Assembly (NCBI GenBank): GCA_938016265.1
Contig: CALLWB010000001.1
Location: 1 to 64,000, forward strand
Reading direction: 5' to 3'
Length of the DNA stretch: 64,000 nucleotides
Source of the DNA: an uncultured Saprospiraceae bacterium
GTDB taxonomy: Bacteria; Bacteroidota; Bacteroidia; Chitinophagales; Saprospiraceae
The notes under the pieces are model-generated. The model worked only from the letters and a program-made list of their open reading frames with translations, made no database searches and was not told where the DNA came from. Shown here in pieces: positions 52,168 through 62,716 of the stretch; position 1 is the first letter of the stretch; the number at the start of each line of letters is the position of its first letter. The translations under genes were made by a program, and so were the position numbers.

Positions 52168-53862
52168 TTAATAAGAACTATCATCTATCTGGTCCAAGTG
52201 TTTCTTAATTTCCTCCACTGTTTCCTTGACACATCCGTCATCAAAAGGAGATTTTAAATTTGCGAGTTTCACCAAATCCAAAAACGACTTGCTCCCGCCT
52301 GCTTTACACAATCGAACGTAATCATCCCAAGCATCCGTATGATTTTCGCGGTCTTTAATCCAAAACTGGAAAGCGCAAACTTGAGCCAGGGTATAATCTA
52401 TATAGTAAAAAGGCATTCCAAAAATATGTCGTTGCCGCTGCCAGTATCCTCCTTGCTCTAAAAACTCATTGTCTGCATAATTTCTATGTGGCAAGTATTT
52501 TCGTTCTATCTCCCGCCATTTTTTATTGCGTTGGTCGGTAGTTGCTTCTGGGAATTCATACACGTAATGCTGAAATTCGTCTACAGCAACACCATAAGGA
52601 ATAAACAAAATTGAATTGCTCAAATGGGCAAATTTATACTTGTCCGTTTCTCCCTCAAAAAACAAATGCATCCATGGCCAAGTGAAGAACTCCATACTCA
52701 TAGAATGAATTTCGCAAGCCTCGAATGTTGGCCATTGATATTCATTCAGGCCGATGTCCTTGCTGGAATATACTTGAAAAGCATGGCCCGCTTCGTGTGT
52801 CAAAACATCAATATCACCGCTAGTACCATTGAAGTTGGAAAAAATAAATGGCGCCCGGTATTTGTCGATAAAAGAACAATAACCTCCAGGTGCTTTATCC
52901 GTTTTTGTCTCCAGATCCACTAACTTGTTGTCGATCATAAAATCGAAAAACTCCTTGGTTTCTCCCGAGAGTTCATTGTACATTGTCTTTGCATTCTCGA
53001 TGATCCATGCAGGAGAGCCTTGTGGCTTAGGATTGCCGCTACTGTACTCAAATGGTTCATCGTAATACAAAAACTCTTCTTGGTCGATCCGTTTTGACTG
53101 TCGTTGACGCAACGCTGTTGCTATAGGAACTACGTATTTCAAAACCTGTTCGCGGAAGTTGGCAACCATCTCAGGATTATAATCGGAGCGAAGCATTCTT
53201 GCATAGCCGACTTCTATAAAGTTTTTGTACCCAAGTTTTTGAGCAAGTTGGTGTCTGACTTGCACCATTCGATCAAAAATCCCTTCGATCTTTGTGGCAT
53301 TATTTTCAAAAAATTTCCATTTTGTCTCAGAGGCAGATTTTCTGACTGCCCGCGACTCAGATACCTCAAAAGGCTGAATAGACGACAGATTGAAGTCGCG
53401 TCCTTGAAATTGTATTCTTGCAGATGCCTTGATTTTAGTGTATTCTGTTCGAAGAGCGTTTTCTTTCTTTAGATCATCCAAAATCTCTGGTGTGATCGTT
53501 TTTGCACTCAATTCTGCTATTGTAAAGAGCTGCTTTCCCCACTGTTCTTGCAGTTCGTCCTTGAAGGTTGAAGTGACCAACGCTCGATAAAACTTGGTAA
53601 CGAGTTCCTCAAAAGCAGGCAAGTTCTCATCAAAGAAATTGTTTTCTTCCTCATAAAATTTATCCGCAGTGTCAATGGTGTGCCTGATTCGACAGATATT
53701 ATACATAGAGTCAAACTCCGTTCTAATATCACGAATCTCTTTAAAGGCTTCATTCTGAGCGGCAAGTGTTTTACCAGACTTAAATTTATCGAGGATGATT
53801 AAAAACTGTGTAGTATATTCCTCTATAGAAGGACGTTTGTAGTCAAATTCGTCGAATTTCAT
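52168..53862 (-). CDS. M3 family oligoendopeptidase
   Basis: The 564-residue zinc metallopeptidase, probably cytosolic (no signal peptide), should degrade oligopeptides. The zinc site is H356-EAG-H360 (THEAGHAFQVY) with E384 in FEACEIHSMSMEFF as the third ligand. The C-terminal GMPFYYIDYTLAQ stretch with substrate-binding His/Tyr is present. The length matches the PepF/M3B-like group. A TATTTTTG box (53896-53903, minus) lies 33 nt upstream. It is monocistronic, ending at the shared terminator. Confidence 0.92.
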   Translation of the reverse strand: MKFDEFDYKRPSIEEYTTQFLIILDKFKSGKTLAAQNEAFKEIRDIRTEFDSMYNICRIRHTIDTADKFYEEENNFFDENLPAFEELVTKFYRALVTSTFKDELQEQWGKQLFTIAELSAKTITPEILDDLKKENALRTEYTKIKASARIQFQGRDFNLSSIQPFEVSESRAVRKSASETKWKFFENNATKIEGIFDRMVQVRHQLAQKLGYKNFIEVGYARMLRSDYNPEMVANFREQVLKYVVPIATALRQRQSKRIDQEEFLYYDEPFEYSSGNPKPQGSPAWIIENAKTMYNELSGETKEFFDFMIDNKLVDLETKTDKAPGGYCSFIDKYRAPFIFSNFNGTSGDIDVLTHEAGHAFQVYSSKDIGLNEYQWPTFEACEIHSMSMEFFTWPWMHLFFEGETDKYKFAHLSNSILFIPYGVAVDEFQHYVYEFPEATTDQRNKKWREIERKYLPHRNYADNEFLEQGGYWQRQRHIFGMPFYYIDYTLAQVCAFQFWIKDRENHTDAWDDYVRLCKAGGSKSFLDLVKLANLKSPFDDGCVKETVEEIKKHLDQIDDSSY

Positions 53863-54216
53863 AATTCAAAATATTCTAAAATGAAGTAGGATCGTCAAAA
53901 ATACAATAGTTTAACCGTCAAAGAAAGACTTAGAAGAAAGAATTTCTGGCATATTGTGACACCTTTTTGTACGGATATTTATGTTATATGTTACACCTTT
54001 CTGGAACAAAACACTAGCTTTTCTTTGATTGGCTTTGTCTATTGGTACAAATATTAAATATTATCATTAATATCTATTAGACTAATTTATATTAAAAAGT
54101 AACAGAAAAACGGTAGAATATCTTTATATATCCTTTCACCAACAGAGAAGACTATATCTATTATAGATTAGAAAAACTATTGCCAAACTCTTTTTTTTAG
54201 GTTACTTTTGCCGCTC
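53863..54216. other. AT-rich divergent intergenic region
   Basis: 354 nt between the M3 peptidase and the YdjM-like gene. It has a TATTTTTG box for the peptidase (53896-53903, minus) and a full -33/-7 promoter for the YdjM-like gene at its right end. No RNA gene or ORF is seen. Confidence 0.6.
54180..54210 (+). promoter_or_regulatory. Complete promoter (TTG-20-TACTTTTG) 6 nt before the YdjM-like gene
   Basis: TTG (54180-54182) is followed after exactly 20 nt by TACTTTTG (54203-54210), which ends only 6 nt before the ATG. This supports both the start codon choice and a leaderless mRNA. Confidence 0.65.
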
Positions 54217-55440
54217 ATGGATTCTATAACTCAAATTACTTTAGGTGCTGCCGTTGGGGAGATTGTTCTGGGAAAAAAGATAGGAAACAGAGCAATGATT
54301 TGGGGTGCTGTTGCCGGCACAATACCCGATCTCGATATTTTTGCCAACTTGATTCTGGCTCCAGTAGATGCATTGGCAGCACATAGAGGCATTTCTCATT
54401 CACTTATATTTCCAATAGTTGTTGCACCAGTACTAGGGTGGCTCGTTCATCGGTTTTACAAGGAAAAACTAGATAGAAATCTTTTTGTCAAAGGATTAAT
54501 TTCTTTGCTTGGTATCCTTGTCTGTTGTGGTATTGGTTACCTCTTACTAAGGGGGTTTCTATCCGGTAGTCCGCCTGGCATTTTACCAGTTGTGCTTGGC
54601 ATATTAGTTATTGGACTGCTCATAAAAAGGGTCGTCAATTATTGGCAGACCGATTGGAGTCTCCTAGGGCAAGAAGCAAGCTTTAAAGATTGGTCATTGT
54701 TGTTTTTCTGGGGGATATTTACCCATCCGTTATTGGACTGTTTTACTTCCTATGGAACACAGTTGTTCCAACCATTTTCTGATTATCGGGTAGCGTTTAG
54801 CTCTGTGTCAGTTGCTGATCCCATTTATACAGTACCCTTCATAGCTTGTGTAGTTACCGCTAGCTATTTGTCCAGACATTCAGCCAAGCGAAAATGGTTC
54901 AATTGGACCGGCATTCTGTTAAGTAGCCTGTATTTGTCGTACACGGTATGGAATAAATTTTATGTGAATAACATCTTCGAAAAATCCATGGCTGAACAAG
55001 GAATACAATACAACAGGTACTTCGTTTCACCAACCATTTTCAACAATGTACTATGGCAAGGAATTGCAGAATCTGACCACCGTTTTTATTATGGTGTTTA
55101 TTCTTTGAATGACACACAACCTTTAATGCAGATAGACAGCTTATACAAGGACACCAGGCACCTTAAAAAAATTGAACACTATCGGGAAGTCAAAATTCTA
55201 AAGTGGTTTACCAGCAACTACTACACCGTAGACTCCATCGGCGAAAATCAATACAAAATGAACGACCTCCGTTTCGGTATCATCGGCAACCTCGAACAAC
55301 CAAGAGATACCAGCGGCTACGTCTTCCAGTTCTACCTCACCGAAAAAGACGGACAACTAAATGTCCTTAATCAACGTAATACAGATCGACCCCTTAGCAA
55401 AGAGTTCAATAAACTATGGACCCGAATCAAGGGAAATTAA
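54217..55440 (+). CDS. YdjM/DUF457-type membrane-bound metal-dependent hydrolase
   Basis: The 407-residue protein has the N-terminal family signature MDSITQITLGAAVGE (1-15), AGTIPDLDI and AHRGISHSLIFP, whose Asp and His residues are the predicted metal ligands, and a later FTHPLLDCFTSYGT. About five membrane segments occupy residues 1-240. The C-terminal ~160 residues are soluble, with DHRFYYGVYSL, and are an extension also found in other Bacteroidota members. Substrate unknown. The start is the ATG, not the in-frame TTG three codons earlier inside the promoter box. Confidence 0.85.
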   Translation: MDSITQITLGAAVGEIVLGKKIGNRAMIWGAVAGTIPDLDIFANLILAPVDALAAHRGISHSLIFPIVVAPVLGWLVHRFYKEKLDRNLFVKGLISLLGILVCCGIGYLLLRGFLSGSPPGILPVVLGILVIGLLIKRVVNYWQTDWSLLGQEASFKDWSLLFFWGIFTHPLLDCFTSYGTQLFQPFSDYRVAFSSVSVADPIYTVPFIACVVTASYLSRHSAKRKWFNWTGILLSSLYLSYTVWNKFYVNNIFEKSMAEQGIQYNRYFVSPTIFNNVLWQGIAESDHRFYYGVYSLNDTQPLMQIDSLYKDTRHLKKIEHYREVKILKWFTSNYYTVDSIGENQYKMNDLRFGIIGNLEQPRDTSGYVFQFYLTEKDGQLNVLNQRNTDRPLSKEFNKLWTRIKGN

Positions 55441-55597
55441 CTGGTGGGATAGTTGATTGGTATAATGATTAATGGTTTAGATAAAAAATCACTAATAACC
55501 TATCCCCATTACACAATTTTCCAAAACCTAAATTAACATTATTTAAGTACCATTGTTAGTAGTTGATATTCCTTCATTTTATGTTGGTTTATTGTCT

Positions 55598-55605
55598 TAA
55601 CTTTG
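55598..55605 (+). promoter_or_regulatory. -7 box (TAACTTTG) upstream of the PurF-like gene
   Basis: Exact TAnnTTTG match 37 nt before the start codon. A -33 element at normal spacing is not seen. Confidence 0.45.
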
Positions 55606-55642
55606 GGCCTTTATCGGGTACTATTTAAAATGAAATACTTGA

Positions 55643-57538
55643 ATGAGTGATGCGATAAAGCATGAATGTGGTATAGCAATGGTTCGATTGATGAAACCTT
55701 TGGAGTACTACCAAAAAAAATACGGGACACCACTTTATGGTCTTAATAAGTTGTACCTGCTTATGCAAAAGCAACACAATAGAGGCCAGGATGGTGCCGG
55801 AGTAGCATCTGTAAAAATAGATCCGCCACTCGGTAAGCCCTACATAGACCGCCATAGGACCACCGCCCCTCAACCCTTGAAGGATTTGTTTGACAAGATA
55901 TATGGCAACTTTACGGAAGTATCACCAGATAATTTGAGGGATGCTTCCTGGGCAAAGAATAACCTGCCTTTCATCTCTGAAGTCTATCTCGGTCATTTAA
56001 GATATGGAACACATGGGGGGAATAACATCTCTTTCTGCCACCCAATCATGCGCCAAAATAGCTGGACAAATCGCAATCTAATCCTGGCAGGCAATTTTAA
56101 CCTGACCAATGTCGATGAACTGTTTGACCACCTGGTAGAACTCGGACAACATCCAAAAGGGAAGTCGGACACCCTAACTGTCCTTGAAAAAATCGGCCAC
56201 TTTCTCGATTCCGAAGTACAGCAATTACTGGATAACTACCGAACAATAAAAGGACTTTCAAAGCGAGAAATCACCAATAAAATAAATGAGCACCTTGATG
56301 TCAAAAACATCTTGAGCCGCTCCGCTAGAAAGTTTGACGGAGGTTATGTCATGGGAGGGATGATCGGCAACGGCGATGCTTTTGTGATGCGTGATCCAAA
56401 CGGCATCCGACCAGCATTTTATTACCAGGATGAAGAGGTAGTGGTCGTTGCTTCCGAGCGCCCGGCCATCCAAACAGCGATGAATGTGCCAATCACAGAA
56501 GTGAAGGAAGTACCTCCGGGACATGCATTAATCGTAAAGAAAGATGGACGAATTTCCCTAGATCAATACACCATTCTAGACAAACAAACGTCTTGTAGTT
56601 TTGAGCGGATTTATTTTAGTCGGGGAACAGATCGGGATATTTATCTGGAGCGCAAAAAACTAGGCCACCAGTTGTCCAAACAAGTTCTCGAAGCGGTAAA
56701 CTATGATTTTGAACATACGGTGTTCTCTTTTGTACCAAATACAGCGGAAGTTGCGTTTTATGGGATGATGACAGGATTGGAAGATCATTTGAATGCTATA
56801 AAGAAAGAAAAAATCCTTGCTTTGGGTAAGGACTTTGCCCCTGCAGAATTGGAGAAAATATTGTCAATGCGCGCCAGGCAAGAAAAAATTGCAGTCAAAG
56901 ATGCAAAGCTGCGGACATTTATTTCGGAAGGAGCAACACGCAGCGAGTTGGTCTCTCACGTCTACGATGTGACTTATGGGATTGTAGAGAACAATGTGGA
57001 TACCTTGGTATTGATGGACGACTCCATTGTCCGTGGTACCACACTGGAACAAAGTATCATCAAGATAGTAAGCCGGCTAAAGCCTAAGCGCATAATAATT
57101 GTTTCTTCCGCACCACAAATCAGATTCCCAGATTGCTACGGAATCGATATGTCTAAAATGAAAAACTTTGTCGCCTTTAGAGCCCTAGTCGCGTTATTGA
57201 AGGACACAGGACAGGAGGAAAAACTACAAGAGACGTACGAAAAATGTAAAATCCAAAAGCTACTCCCAAAGGAAGAAATCAAAAATGAAGTGGCGGGATT
57301 GTATGATCTGTTTTCTTATGAAGAAATTTCGAGGAAAATTGCGGAAATCGTTACTCCAAAAGATACACTACCTAAAGTTGATGTCATCTATCAGACATTA
57401 GAAGGACTGCATGAAGCAATTCCTAATCACACTGGAGATTGGTACTTTAGTGGAGACTACCCAACACCTGGTGGCAATGCGGTTGTAAATCGTGCATTTA
57501 TGCATTTTGTGGAAGGCAAGGATGCACGTGCCTACTAG
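55643..57538 (+). CDS. Amidophosphoribosyltransferase-like protein (long PurF homologue)
   Basis: The 631-residue protein has an N-terminal glutamine amidotransferase domain and a C-terminal phosphoribosyltransferase domain, as in PurF, which makes phosphoribosylamine in purine synthesis. The catalytic Cys is C9 (HECGIA), preceded by an eight-residue propeptide. Other marks are HNRGQDGAG, HLRYGTHGGNN, RDPNGIRP, and the PRPP loop VLMDDSIVRGTT. It is over 100 residues longer than typical PurF (~470-510), with extra sequence in the first 170 residues and at the C-terminus. Bacteroidota carry such long forms; whether it is the main PurF or a paralogue cannot be seen here. Confidence 0.85.
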   Translation: MSDAIKHECGIAMVRLMKPLEYYQKKYGTPLYGLNKLYLLMQKQHNRGQDGAGVASVKIDPPLGKPYIDRHRTTAPQPLKDLFDKIYGNFTEVSPDNLRDASWAKNNLPFISEVYLGHLRYGTHGGNNISFCHPIMRQNSWTNRNLILAGNFNLTNVDELFDHLVELGQHPKGKSDTLTVLEKIGHFLDSEVQQLLDNYRTIKGLSKREITNKINEHLDVKNILSRSARKFDGGYVMGGMIGNGDAFVMRDPNGIRPAFYYQDEEVVVVASERPAIQTAMNVPITEVKEVPPGHALIVKKDGRISLDQYTILDKQTSCSFERIYFSRGTDRDIYLERKKLGHQLSKQVLEAVNYDFEHTVFSFVPNTAEVAFYGMMTGLEDHLNAIKKEKILALGKDFAPAELEKILSMRARQEKIAVKDAKLRTFISEGATRSELVSHVYDVTYGIVENNVDTLVLMDDSIVRGTTLEQSIIKIVSRLKPKRIIIVSSAPQIRFPDCYGIDMSKMKNFVAFRALVALLKDTGQEEKLQETYEKCKIQKLLPKEEIKNEVAGLYDLFSYEEISRKIAEIVTPKDTLPKVDVIYQTLEGLHEAIPNHTGDWYFSGDYPTPGGNAVVNRAFMHFVEGKDARAY

Positions 57539-57601
57539 GATCCTGAATAAATCAAAACAATAATCAACACGTAGACCTTACGCTACTGCACACTCAAGCA
57601 A

Positions 57602-58366
57602 CTACTTAAACTCGAGCAATACTGGACAATGATCAGAGTGGTGCACGTCGTTTAGTTGTTGACAAGCCTTGAGCTGGTCCTTCAGATTTTCGGTGACCGA
57701 TTGATAGTCAATGCGCCACCCTTTATTGTTTTTTCGAGCATTGAACCGATAAGTCCACCAACTATACTGTTGCTGATCAGGATTTAGATACCGGAAAGAA
57801 TCAACAAAACCACTTTCAAACCATTTCGTCAGCCAGGCACGTTCGTCAGGCAAGAAGCCACTGTTTTTACTTTTTGGATTGTGAATGTCCTTTTCGGTAT
57901 GAGCGATATTGTAGTCGCCCACCACAATTAGTTTAGGGCGTTCTTTTTTGAGTTCCTGCACCCAGTCGTAGAGGTCATCCAGAAATTTATATTTGAATGC
58001 CTGCCTTTCTTCACCAGTGGTGCCGGACGGGAAATAGCAATTTAGTAACGTGAGGTCTCCAAAATCCATTCTTATGATTCGACCTTCGTTATCGTACTTG
58101 TCCATCCCGCTTTTATAGACAACGTTGTCGGGCTTTACTTTGGTAAAGATGGTAACCCCGCTATATCCTTTTTTTTCCGCACAAACCCAGTAGCCTTTAT
58201 AGCCAATCTCCTCAAAAAGTGCAGGGTCGACTTGATCTTCCTGTGCTTTGGATTCCTGTATGCAATAGACGTCGTGGTTGGTTTCTTTCATCCACTCCAA
58301 AAATCCTTTTTTCATAGCGGCACGAATGCCATTCAAATTATAAGAAACAATGCTTTTTATCTTCAT
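57602..58366 (-). CDS. xth: Exodeoxyribonuclease III (AP endonuclease family)
   Basis: This 254-residue Mg2+-dependent enzyme cuts DNA at abasic sites and degrades 3' ends in base-excision repair. Motifs are SYNLNGIRAAMKKGF (8-22), CIQESKAQ (metal Glu), GYSGVTIFTK, VVGDYNIAH (Asp and Asn), WRIDYQSVT and the catalytic end SDHCPVLLEF (Asp-His). The length is standard for the ExoA/Xth group. It is convergent with the PurF-like gene. A TATCTTTG box (58487-58494, minus) lies about 120 nt upstream. Confidence 0.93.
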   Translation of the reverse strand: MKIKSIVSYNLNGIRAAMKKGFLEWMKETNHDVYCIQESKAQEDQVDPALFEEIGYKGYWVCAEKKGYSGVTIFTKVKPDNVVYKSGMDKYDNEGRIIRMDFGDLTLLNCYFPSGTTGEERQAFKYKFLDDLYDWVQELKKERPKLIVVGDYNIAHTEKDIHNPKSKNSGFLPDERAWLTKWFESGFVDSFRYLNPDQQQYSWWTYRFNARKNNKGWRIDYQSVTENLKDQLKACQQLNDVHHSDHCPVLLEFK

Positions 58367-58486
58367 GATTATGATTGATTAACAAATAAAAAAAACAACA
58401 AACAGGTAAACACAATATTCCTGAGCGTAAGTTTTCACATTGTAAGAAAAAAAACGTTATTAGCATGATGTTTGCTAAAAAACAAC

Positions 58487-58494
58487 CAAAGATA
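58487..58494 (-). promoter_or_regulatory. -7 box (TATCTTTG) upstream of exonuclease III
   Basis: Exact TAnnTTTG match on the minus strand, 120 nt before the xth ATG, giving a long leader. The box lies in the region shared with the divergent DUF5686 gene. Confidence 0.4.
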
Positions 58495-58591
58495 AATAAT
58501 ATTATCTTCGATAGGAAAATCATAAATTGAAGTAGAAAGGAAATATAGAATTGAAACAGCTTTGAATAAAAAACTCAGTAATAGATAGACA

Positions 58592-61111
58592 ATGCGGCGG
58601 AAAAGTATAGTATTTATTATTTCTTTCCTGGTAATGGGGTGGTGTTTTGGTCAGTCGATGCAGATATCTGGTCGTGTATTGGATGACGATACAGACGAAG
58701 GTGTTCCTTTTTGTAATATCTATTTTGATGGAACCACCCAAGGGGTGTCCTCTGATATCGATGGGTATTTTACGCTTCAAATAGAGGGCAAACCTTCGGA
58801 CTCCCTTGTCGTCACAGCAATCAGTTACACCGATCAAAAAAAATGGGTGTCCACAGAAATCGAGCAAACCATCAACTTCAGAATGAAGTCGTCCAGCCAA
58901 AGCCTCACCGAAGTCGTCGTCTATGCCGGAGAGAACCCAGCCAATGCCATCGTCAAAGGAATCATAAAAAACAAGCCCAAAAACAATATCAATAGCCTGG
59001 AATCCTACCAATGTGAAAATTACACCAAACTAGAACTCGACCTCGACAATTTCGACCAGATTCAAAACCGAAAACTCCTCAAACAGTTTGACTTCGTGTT
59101 TGAAAATGTAGACTCTACCTCTGATGTCATTCCCTTCCTGCCGGCCTTCATCACAGAAACCATTTCCGATGTGTATTATGTGCAGGGGGAACCGCTGAAA
59201 GAAATACCGACCGCCATGAAGGTCTCTGGAGTAAGCAACCAAACCGTCGTCGACCTCGTCAATGGCTTTCAAGAACGCTACAATGTCTATGACAATTGGA
59301 TCAACGTAATGGGAAAAGAATTGATCAGCCCATTCTCCAATACCGGTCTTGCTTATTATGAATACTACATTTTGGATAGTATGATGATTGATGGCTATCA
59401 AAGCATAAAACTAAAATTCAAACCTAAAAGAAAACAAGAAAATACTTTTTATGGGGATTTCTGGGTGGCAGATAGCGTTTTTGCTGTTCAGCGAGTCAAC
59501 ATGAGAATGAGTGAAGACGTCAACATCAACTTTGTGAGCCGAGTGATTATCTATGATGAATTTAACCTCAGCCACGATTCTTTATGGTTGCCCCATAAAA
59601 GTAAAATGGTGTTAGATTTTGATGCCTTGAAAAACTCGCCAGGGATCATCGGCCGAAGAACCACCATGTACAAGGACTACGTCGTCAATCAGTCATCCAC
59701 CCCTTCTATCTACAAGGAAAAAGACCCAGAAGAATATACCTTACAAGGACTCGAAAAAAACAATGATTTCTGGGATGCCTCCAGGCATGAAAACCTGGCA
59801 GCCAACGAGATGGGCATTTACAAAATGATCGACAGTATTCAGGAAGTCCCCATATTTAAAACCTATTCCAAAGTACTATATACACTCGCCTCCGGTTGGT
59901 TGCTGGCAGGACCAGTAGAATACGGGAAATATTACAATATATATAGTTCCAATCAAGTAGAGGGTTCCCGCCTTGCCTTATCAGTGGGTACCAGCAACAA
60001 ACTCAGCAAAATCATACGTTTTGAAGTGACTGGCGCTTATGGGTTTAGAGACGATCGCTTCAAATATGGAGGCAACTTCCAGTGGAATGTCAGAAAAGGA
60101 GTGCGTCGTACAGTGCTCAGAGGCGGCTACAAAAACGACGTCAGCTACACCAACAACAGCAGTGAAGATCTTAGCGAAGGCAGCGTGCTTTCCAGCTTTT
60201 ATCGCAACAAGGTAGTTGACAGCCTTGGCAATAAAACCCTCTACGAAAAGCTGCTCAATGTAAAGGAAGGAAAACTTTCCCTAGAGCATGACTGGAAAAG
60301 AGGGTGGTCCAACAAATTGACGTTGCTATATCGGGAAATGGACCCTTATGGAGGGCCAGGACTCGGATTTGATTATAGTTTTCTGTCTGATCCTTCGGAT
60401 CCAACGAATATAGACACGACGATTACCTCAACAGAGTTAATTTTCAATACTCGATACGCCTTCAAAGAAAATATATTGCAAGGAGAATTTGACCGGACCA
60501 GCCTTGGCTCTAAGTATCCGATTATGACTTTTCAATACACACTCGGGATTCCTAATCTCTTTCAGTCGGAATATTCCTATCACAAATTTGTTTTGGGCGT
60601 AAGGCATTATTTCTATACGAATCCGTTTGGTTGGACTGAGTACCTGTTTAAGACTGGTGTGGTAACCGGAACGTTGCCTCACTTATTGCTTGAGTCCCAT
60701 CCAGGAAACGAGACTTTTTTCTTCAGTCAAACTTCTTTTAATACGATGAATCGGTTTGAATTTGTGAGCGACAAGTTTGTCACCCTGCAACTTCAACATC
60801 ACTTGGACGGTTGGTTTTTCAATAAAATCCCGGGTCTCAGAAAACTGGATTTGCGGTTGGTCGGAAATTTTAAAGCGGCCTATGGTCATCTCTCTGCAGC
60901 AAACAAAGCTGCCAATCGTTTGAATTTTGCAGACTTCAACAAACAAATACCTGTTCAAGCTCCAGGACCAGTGCCTTTTATGGAGGCGGGCGTCGGTATT
61001 GAGAATATCTTTAAGATCATTCGTGTGGATGCAATTTGGCGACTCACTTATCTGGACAATCCGGAGGCGCAAAAATTTACTGTTCGGTTTGCCTTTGATT
61101 TTAACTTTTAA
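58592..61111 (+). CDS. DUF5686 outer-membrane protein with N-terminal CarboxypepD-like domain
   Basis: The 839-residue protein has a signal peptide (to about residue 20), a carboxypeptidase-regulatory-like beta domain (~24-110; ISGRVLDDDTDEGVPFCNIYF, DIDGYFTLQI), the DUF5686 region (~110-420; VVVYAGENPANAIVKGIIKN) and a long C-terminal part that looks like an outer-membrane barrel ending in FAFDFNF. The layout recalls TonB-dependent receptors, but no plug domain is visible. Its role is unknown. It diverges from exonuclease III. Confidence 0.85.
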   Translation: MRRKSIVFIISFLVMGWCFGQSMQISGRVLDDDTDEGVPFCNIYFDGTTQGVSSDIDGYFTLQIEGKPSDSLVVTAISYTDQKKWVSTEIEQTINFRMKSSSQSLTEVVVYAGENPANAIVKGIIKNKPKNNINSLESYQCENYTKLELDLDNFDQIQNRKLLKQFDFVFENVDSTSDVIPFLPAFITETISDVYYVQGEPLKEIPTAMKVSGVSNQTVVDLVNGFQERYNVYDNWINVMGKELISPFSNTGLAYYEYYILDSMMIDGYQSIKLKFKPKRKQENTFYGDFWVADSVFAVQRVNMRMSEDVNINFVSRVIIYDEFNLSHDSLWLPHKSKMVLDFDALKNSPGIIGRRTTMYKDYVVNQSSTPSIYKEKDPEEYTLQGLEKNNDFWDASRHENLAANEMGIYKMIDSIQEVPIFKTYSKVLYTLASGWLLAGPVEYGKYYNIYSSNQVEGSRLALSVGTSNKLSKIIRFEVTGAYGFRDDRFKYGGNFQWNVRKGVRRTVLRGGYKNDVSYTNNSSEDLSEGSVLSSFYRNKVVDSLGNKTLYEKLLNVKEGKLSLEHDWKRGWSNKLTLLYREMDPYGGPGLGFDYSFLSDPSDPTNIDTTITSTELIFNTRYAFKENILQGEFDRTSLGSKYPIMTFQYTLGIPNLFQSEYSYHKFVLGVRHYFYTNPFGWTEYLFKTGVVTGTLPHLLLESHPGNETFFFSQTSFNTMNRFEFVSDKFVTLQLQHHLDGWFFNKIPGLRKLDLRLVGNFKAAYGHLSAANKAANRLNFADFNKQIPVQAPGPVPFMEAGVGIENIFKIIRVDAIWRLTYLDNPEAQKFTVRFAFDFNF

Positions 61112-61286
61112 AATGGCTTGCTTTTCTGTCAATTGAAAGAATCTGCTTTATCAAAAAAAAATAGCCATTGGCCTGCCCTAAAGCAATATTCCTATTTATT
61201 TTCGTGCTAGGAAGCAGGTACAACTATTCTAAGATAAACGCATTATTCCAAAAACAATACTTCTCCGCAACTTAGGAACTCAATAA

Positions 61287-62516
61287 CTACTCATATCGAA
61301 GTGATTCAATTGGGTCGAGGCGAGAAGCCTTTAGTGCAGGATAGAGCCCGGATATCAATCCAACGATAAAGCATAGGATGATTCCCATAAAAATCCAGAC
61401 CCATGGAATTATGAAGTTGCCGTCCATAGCAAAGGAGACGATATTCCCGATAAGGATTCCAAATATAACTCCTAGAATACCTCCCATTTGACAAATCGTG
61501 ATGGCTTCAAATAAAAACTGCAGGAGTACAGAATTGCTGGTAGCTCCTAGTGCTTTGCAGATTCCAATTTCTCTGGTGCGCTCAGTTACGGAGACCAGCA
61601 TAATATTCATCAGGCCGATTGCCGCTCCGAATAGGGTGATCACTCCAATAAACATGGTCGCAAATTTAATAAGCTTGAGATTTTCTTCCAACATTTTTAC
61701 AAGGCTATCACTCTTGCTGATTTCGAAGTCTTCTTCTTCTGTTGCTTTTAGGCGTCGGACCAGTCGGAAGAGGCCCATTGCTTCCTCGACAGCATTGTCC
61801 ATTTCTACAGAATTTTGGACGCCAACCGACAAATTGTAATTTTGTTGAGAGGAGGCATAATAGCGCTTGGCAGTTGTCAGCGGAATAAAGACCTGACTAT
61901 CTCCGCTGAACGCATTGCTAGATCCTTTTTCTTCTAATACCCCAATTACTTTATATCGATCGCTCCCAATGGAGATAACAGCATCGATCGCTTTTTCTTC
62001 TTTTTTGAATAATTTTTTCGCGATTTTTATTCCAAGAATAGCCACATTCCGGCCATTATTGTCATTCTCAAAAATATTTCTACCATACCCAATATCGTAT
62101 CCAGCAACTTCCATGTAGTTTTCGTCTATTCCAAAAACGGTGATGTTGGGGTCAGTTGATTTGTCTTGAAACCTTATGGTGCCTTCAGTTGTAGCCATTA
62201 CAGAGATGGACACCTTGGCAGGAAAAAAGTAGCGATCTTTGAACTCTGTTGCCTGATCAAATGTGATGACAGGACCTTTTTTATTTCTTCCACGGTTTCC
62301 ACCTCCAATACCAGTACCTTTTCGGATAATATTAAAAGTATTAGCTCCCATGTTGGAAAGATTGGAGCTCATCGTATTGCTGAGGCTATCCATTGCAGTC
62401 AGAATACCAACCAACGCCATAATACCAATAGCAATAATCAACGAGGTAAGCACTGTACGAAGAAAATTACTTCGAACGGCTCTAATTGCTAATGCTATAA
62501 TCTCCCTGACATTCAT
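61287..62516 (-). CDS. MacB-like ABC transporter permease (FtsX family)
   Basis: The 409-residue inner-membrane protein has an N-terminal membrane helix (~18-43; [20 protein letters not shown]), a large periplasmic MacB_PCD domain (~50-250) with a Gly/Arg-rich loop ([15 protein letters not shown]), and a C-terminal FtsX domain with three helices (about 285-400; [23 protein letters not shown] end). It should work with an ATPase encoded elsewhere and exports or moves a lipid, peptide or lipoprotein substrate. No partner ATPase or adaptor gene is adjacent. Confidence 0.9.
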   Translation of the reverse strand: MNVREIIALAIRAVRSNFLRTVLTSLIIAIGIMALVGILTAMDSLSNTMSSNLSNMGANTFNIIRKGTGIGGGNRGRNKKGPVITFDQATEFKDRYFFPAKVSISVMATTEGTIRFQDKSTDPNITVFGIDENYMEVAGYDIGYGRNIFENDNNGRNVAILGIKIAKKLFKKEEKAIDAVISIGSDRYKVIGVLEEKGSSNAFSGDSQVFIPLTTAKRYYASSQQNYNLSVGVQNSVEMDNAVEEAMGLFRLVRRLKATEEEDFEISKSDSLVKMLEENLKLIKFATMFIGVITLFGAAIGLMNIMLVSVTERTREIGICKALGATSNSVLLQFLFEAITICQMGGILGVIFGILIGNIVSFAMDGNFIIPWVWIFMGIILCFIVGLISGLYPALKASRLDPIESLRYE

Positions 62517-62686
62517 GGTGAATAGTAATATTTAAAACGAATTTACATATAAAAATGTGGGAATTCGAAGGTTAATAGAGACAGTGCCGATATCTATAGA
62601 TGAAAGTCGATTTTTTTACGATTGAGGATTTTTAGTAGGAATATGACCGTAAATTTATTGCCTAAATTAGTTTTCAAAATTTCTCC

Positions 62687-62694
62687 TATCTTTG
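62687..62694 (+). promoter_or_regulatory. -7 box (TATCTTTG) upstream of the sulfatase-fold gene
   Basis: Exact TAnnTTTG match 22 nt before the ATG of the last gene. No -33 at 20 nt. Confidence 0.5.
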
Positions 62695-62716
62695 CGCCGA
62701 ACTAAAGCAAACAGAA

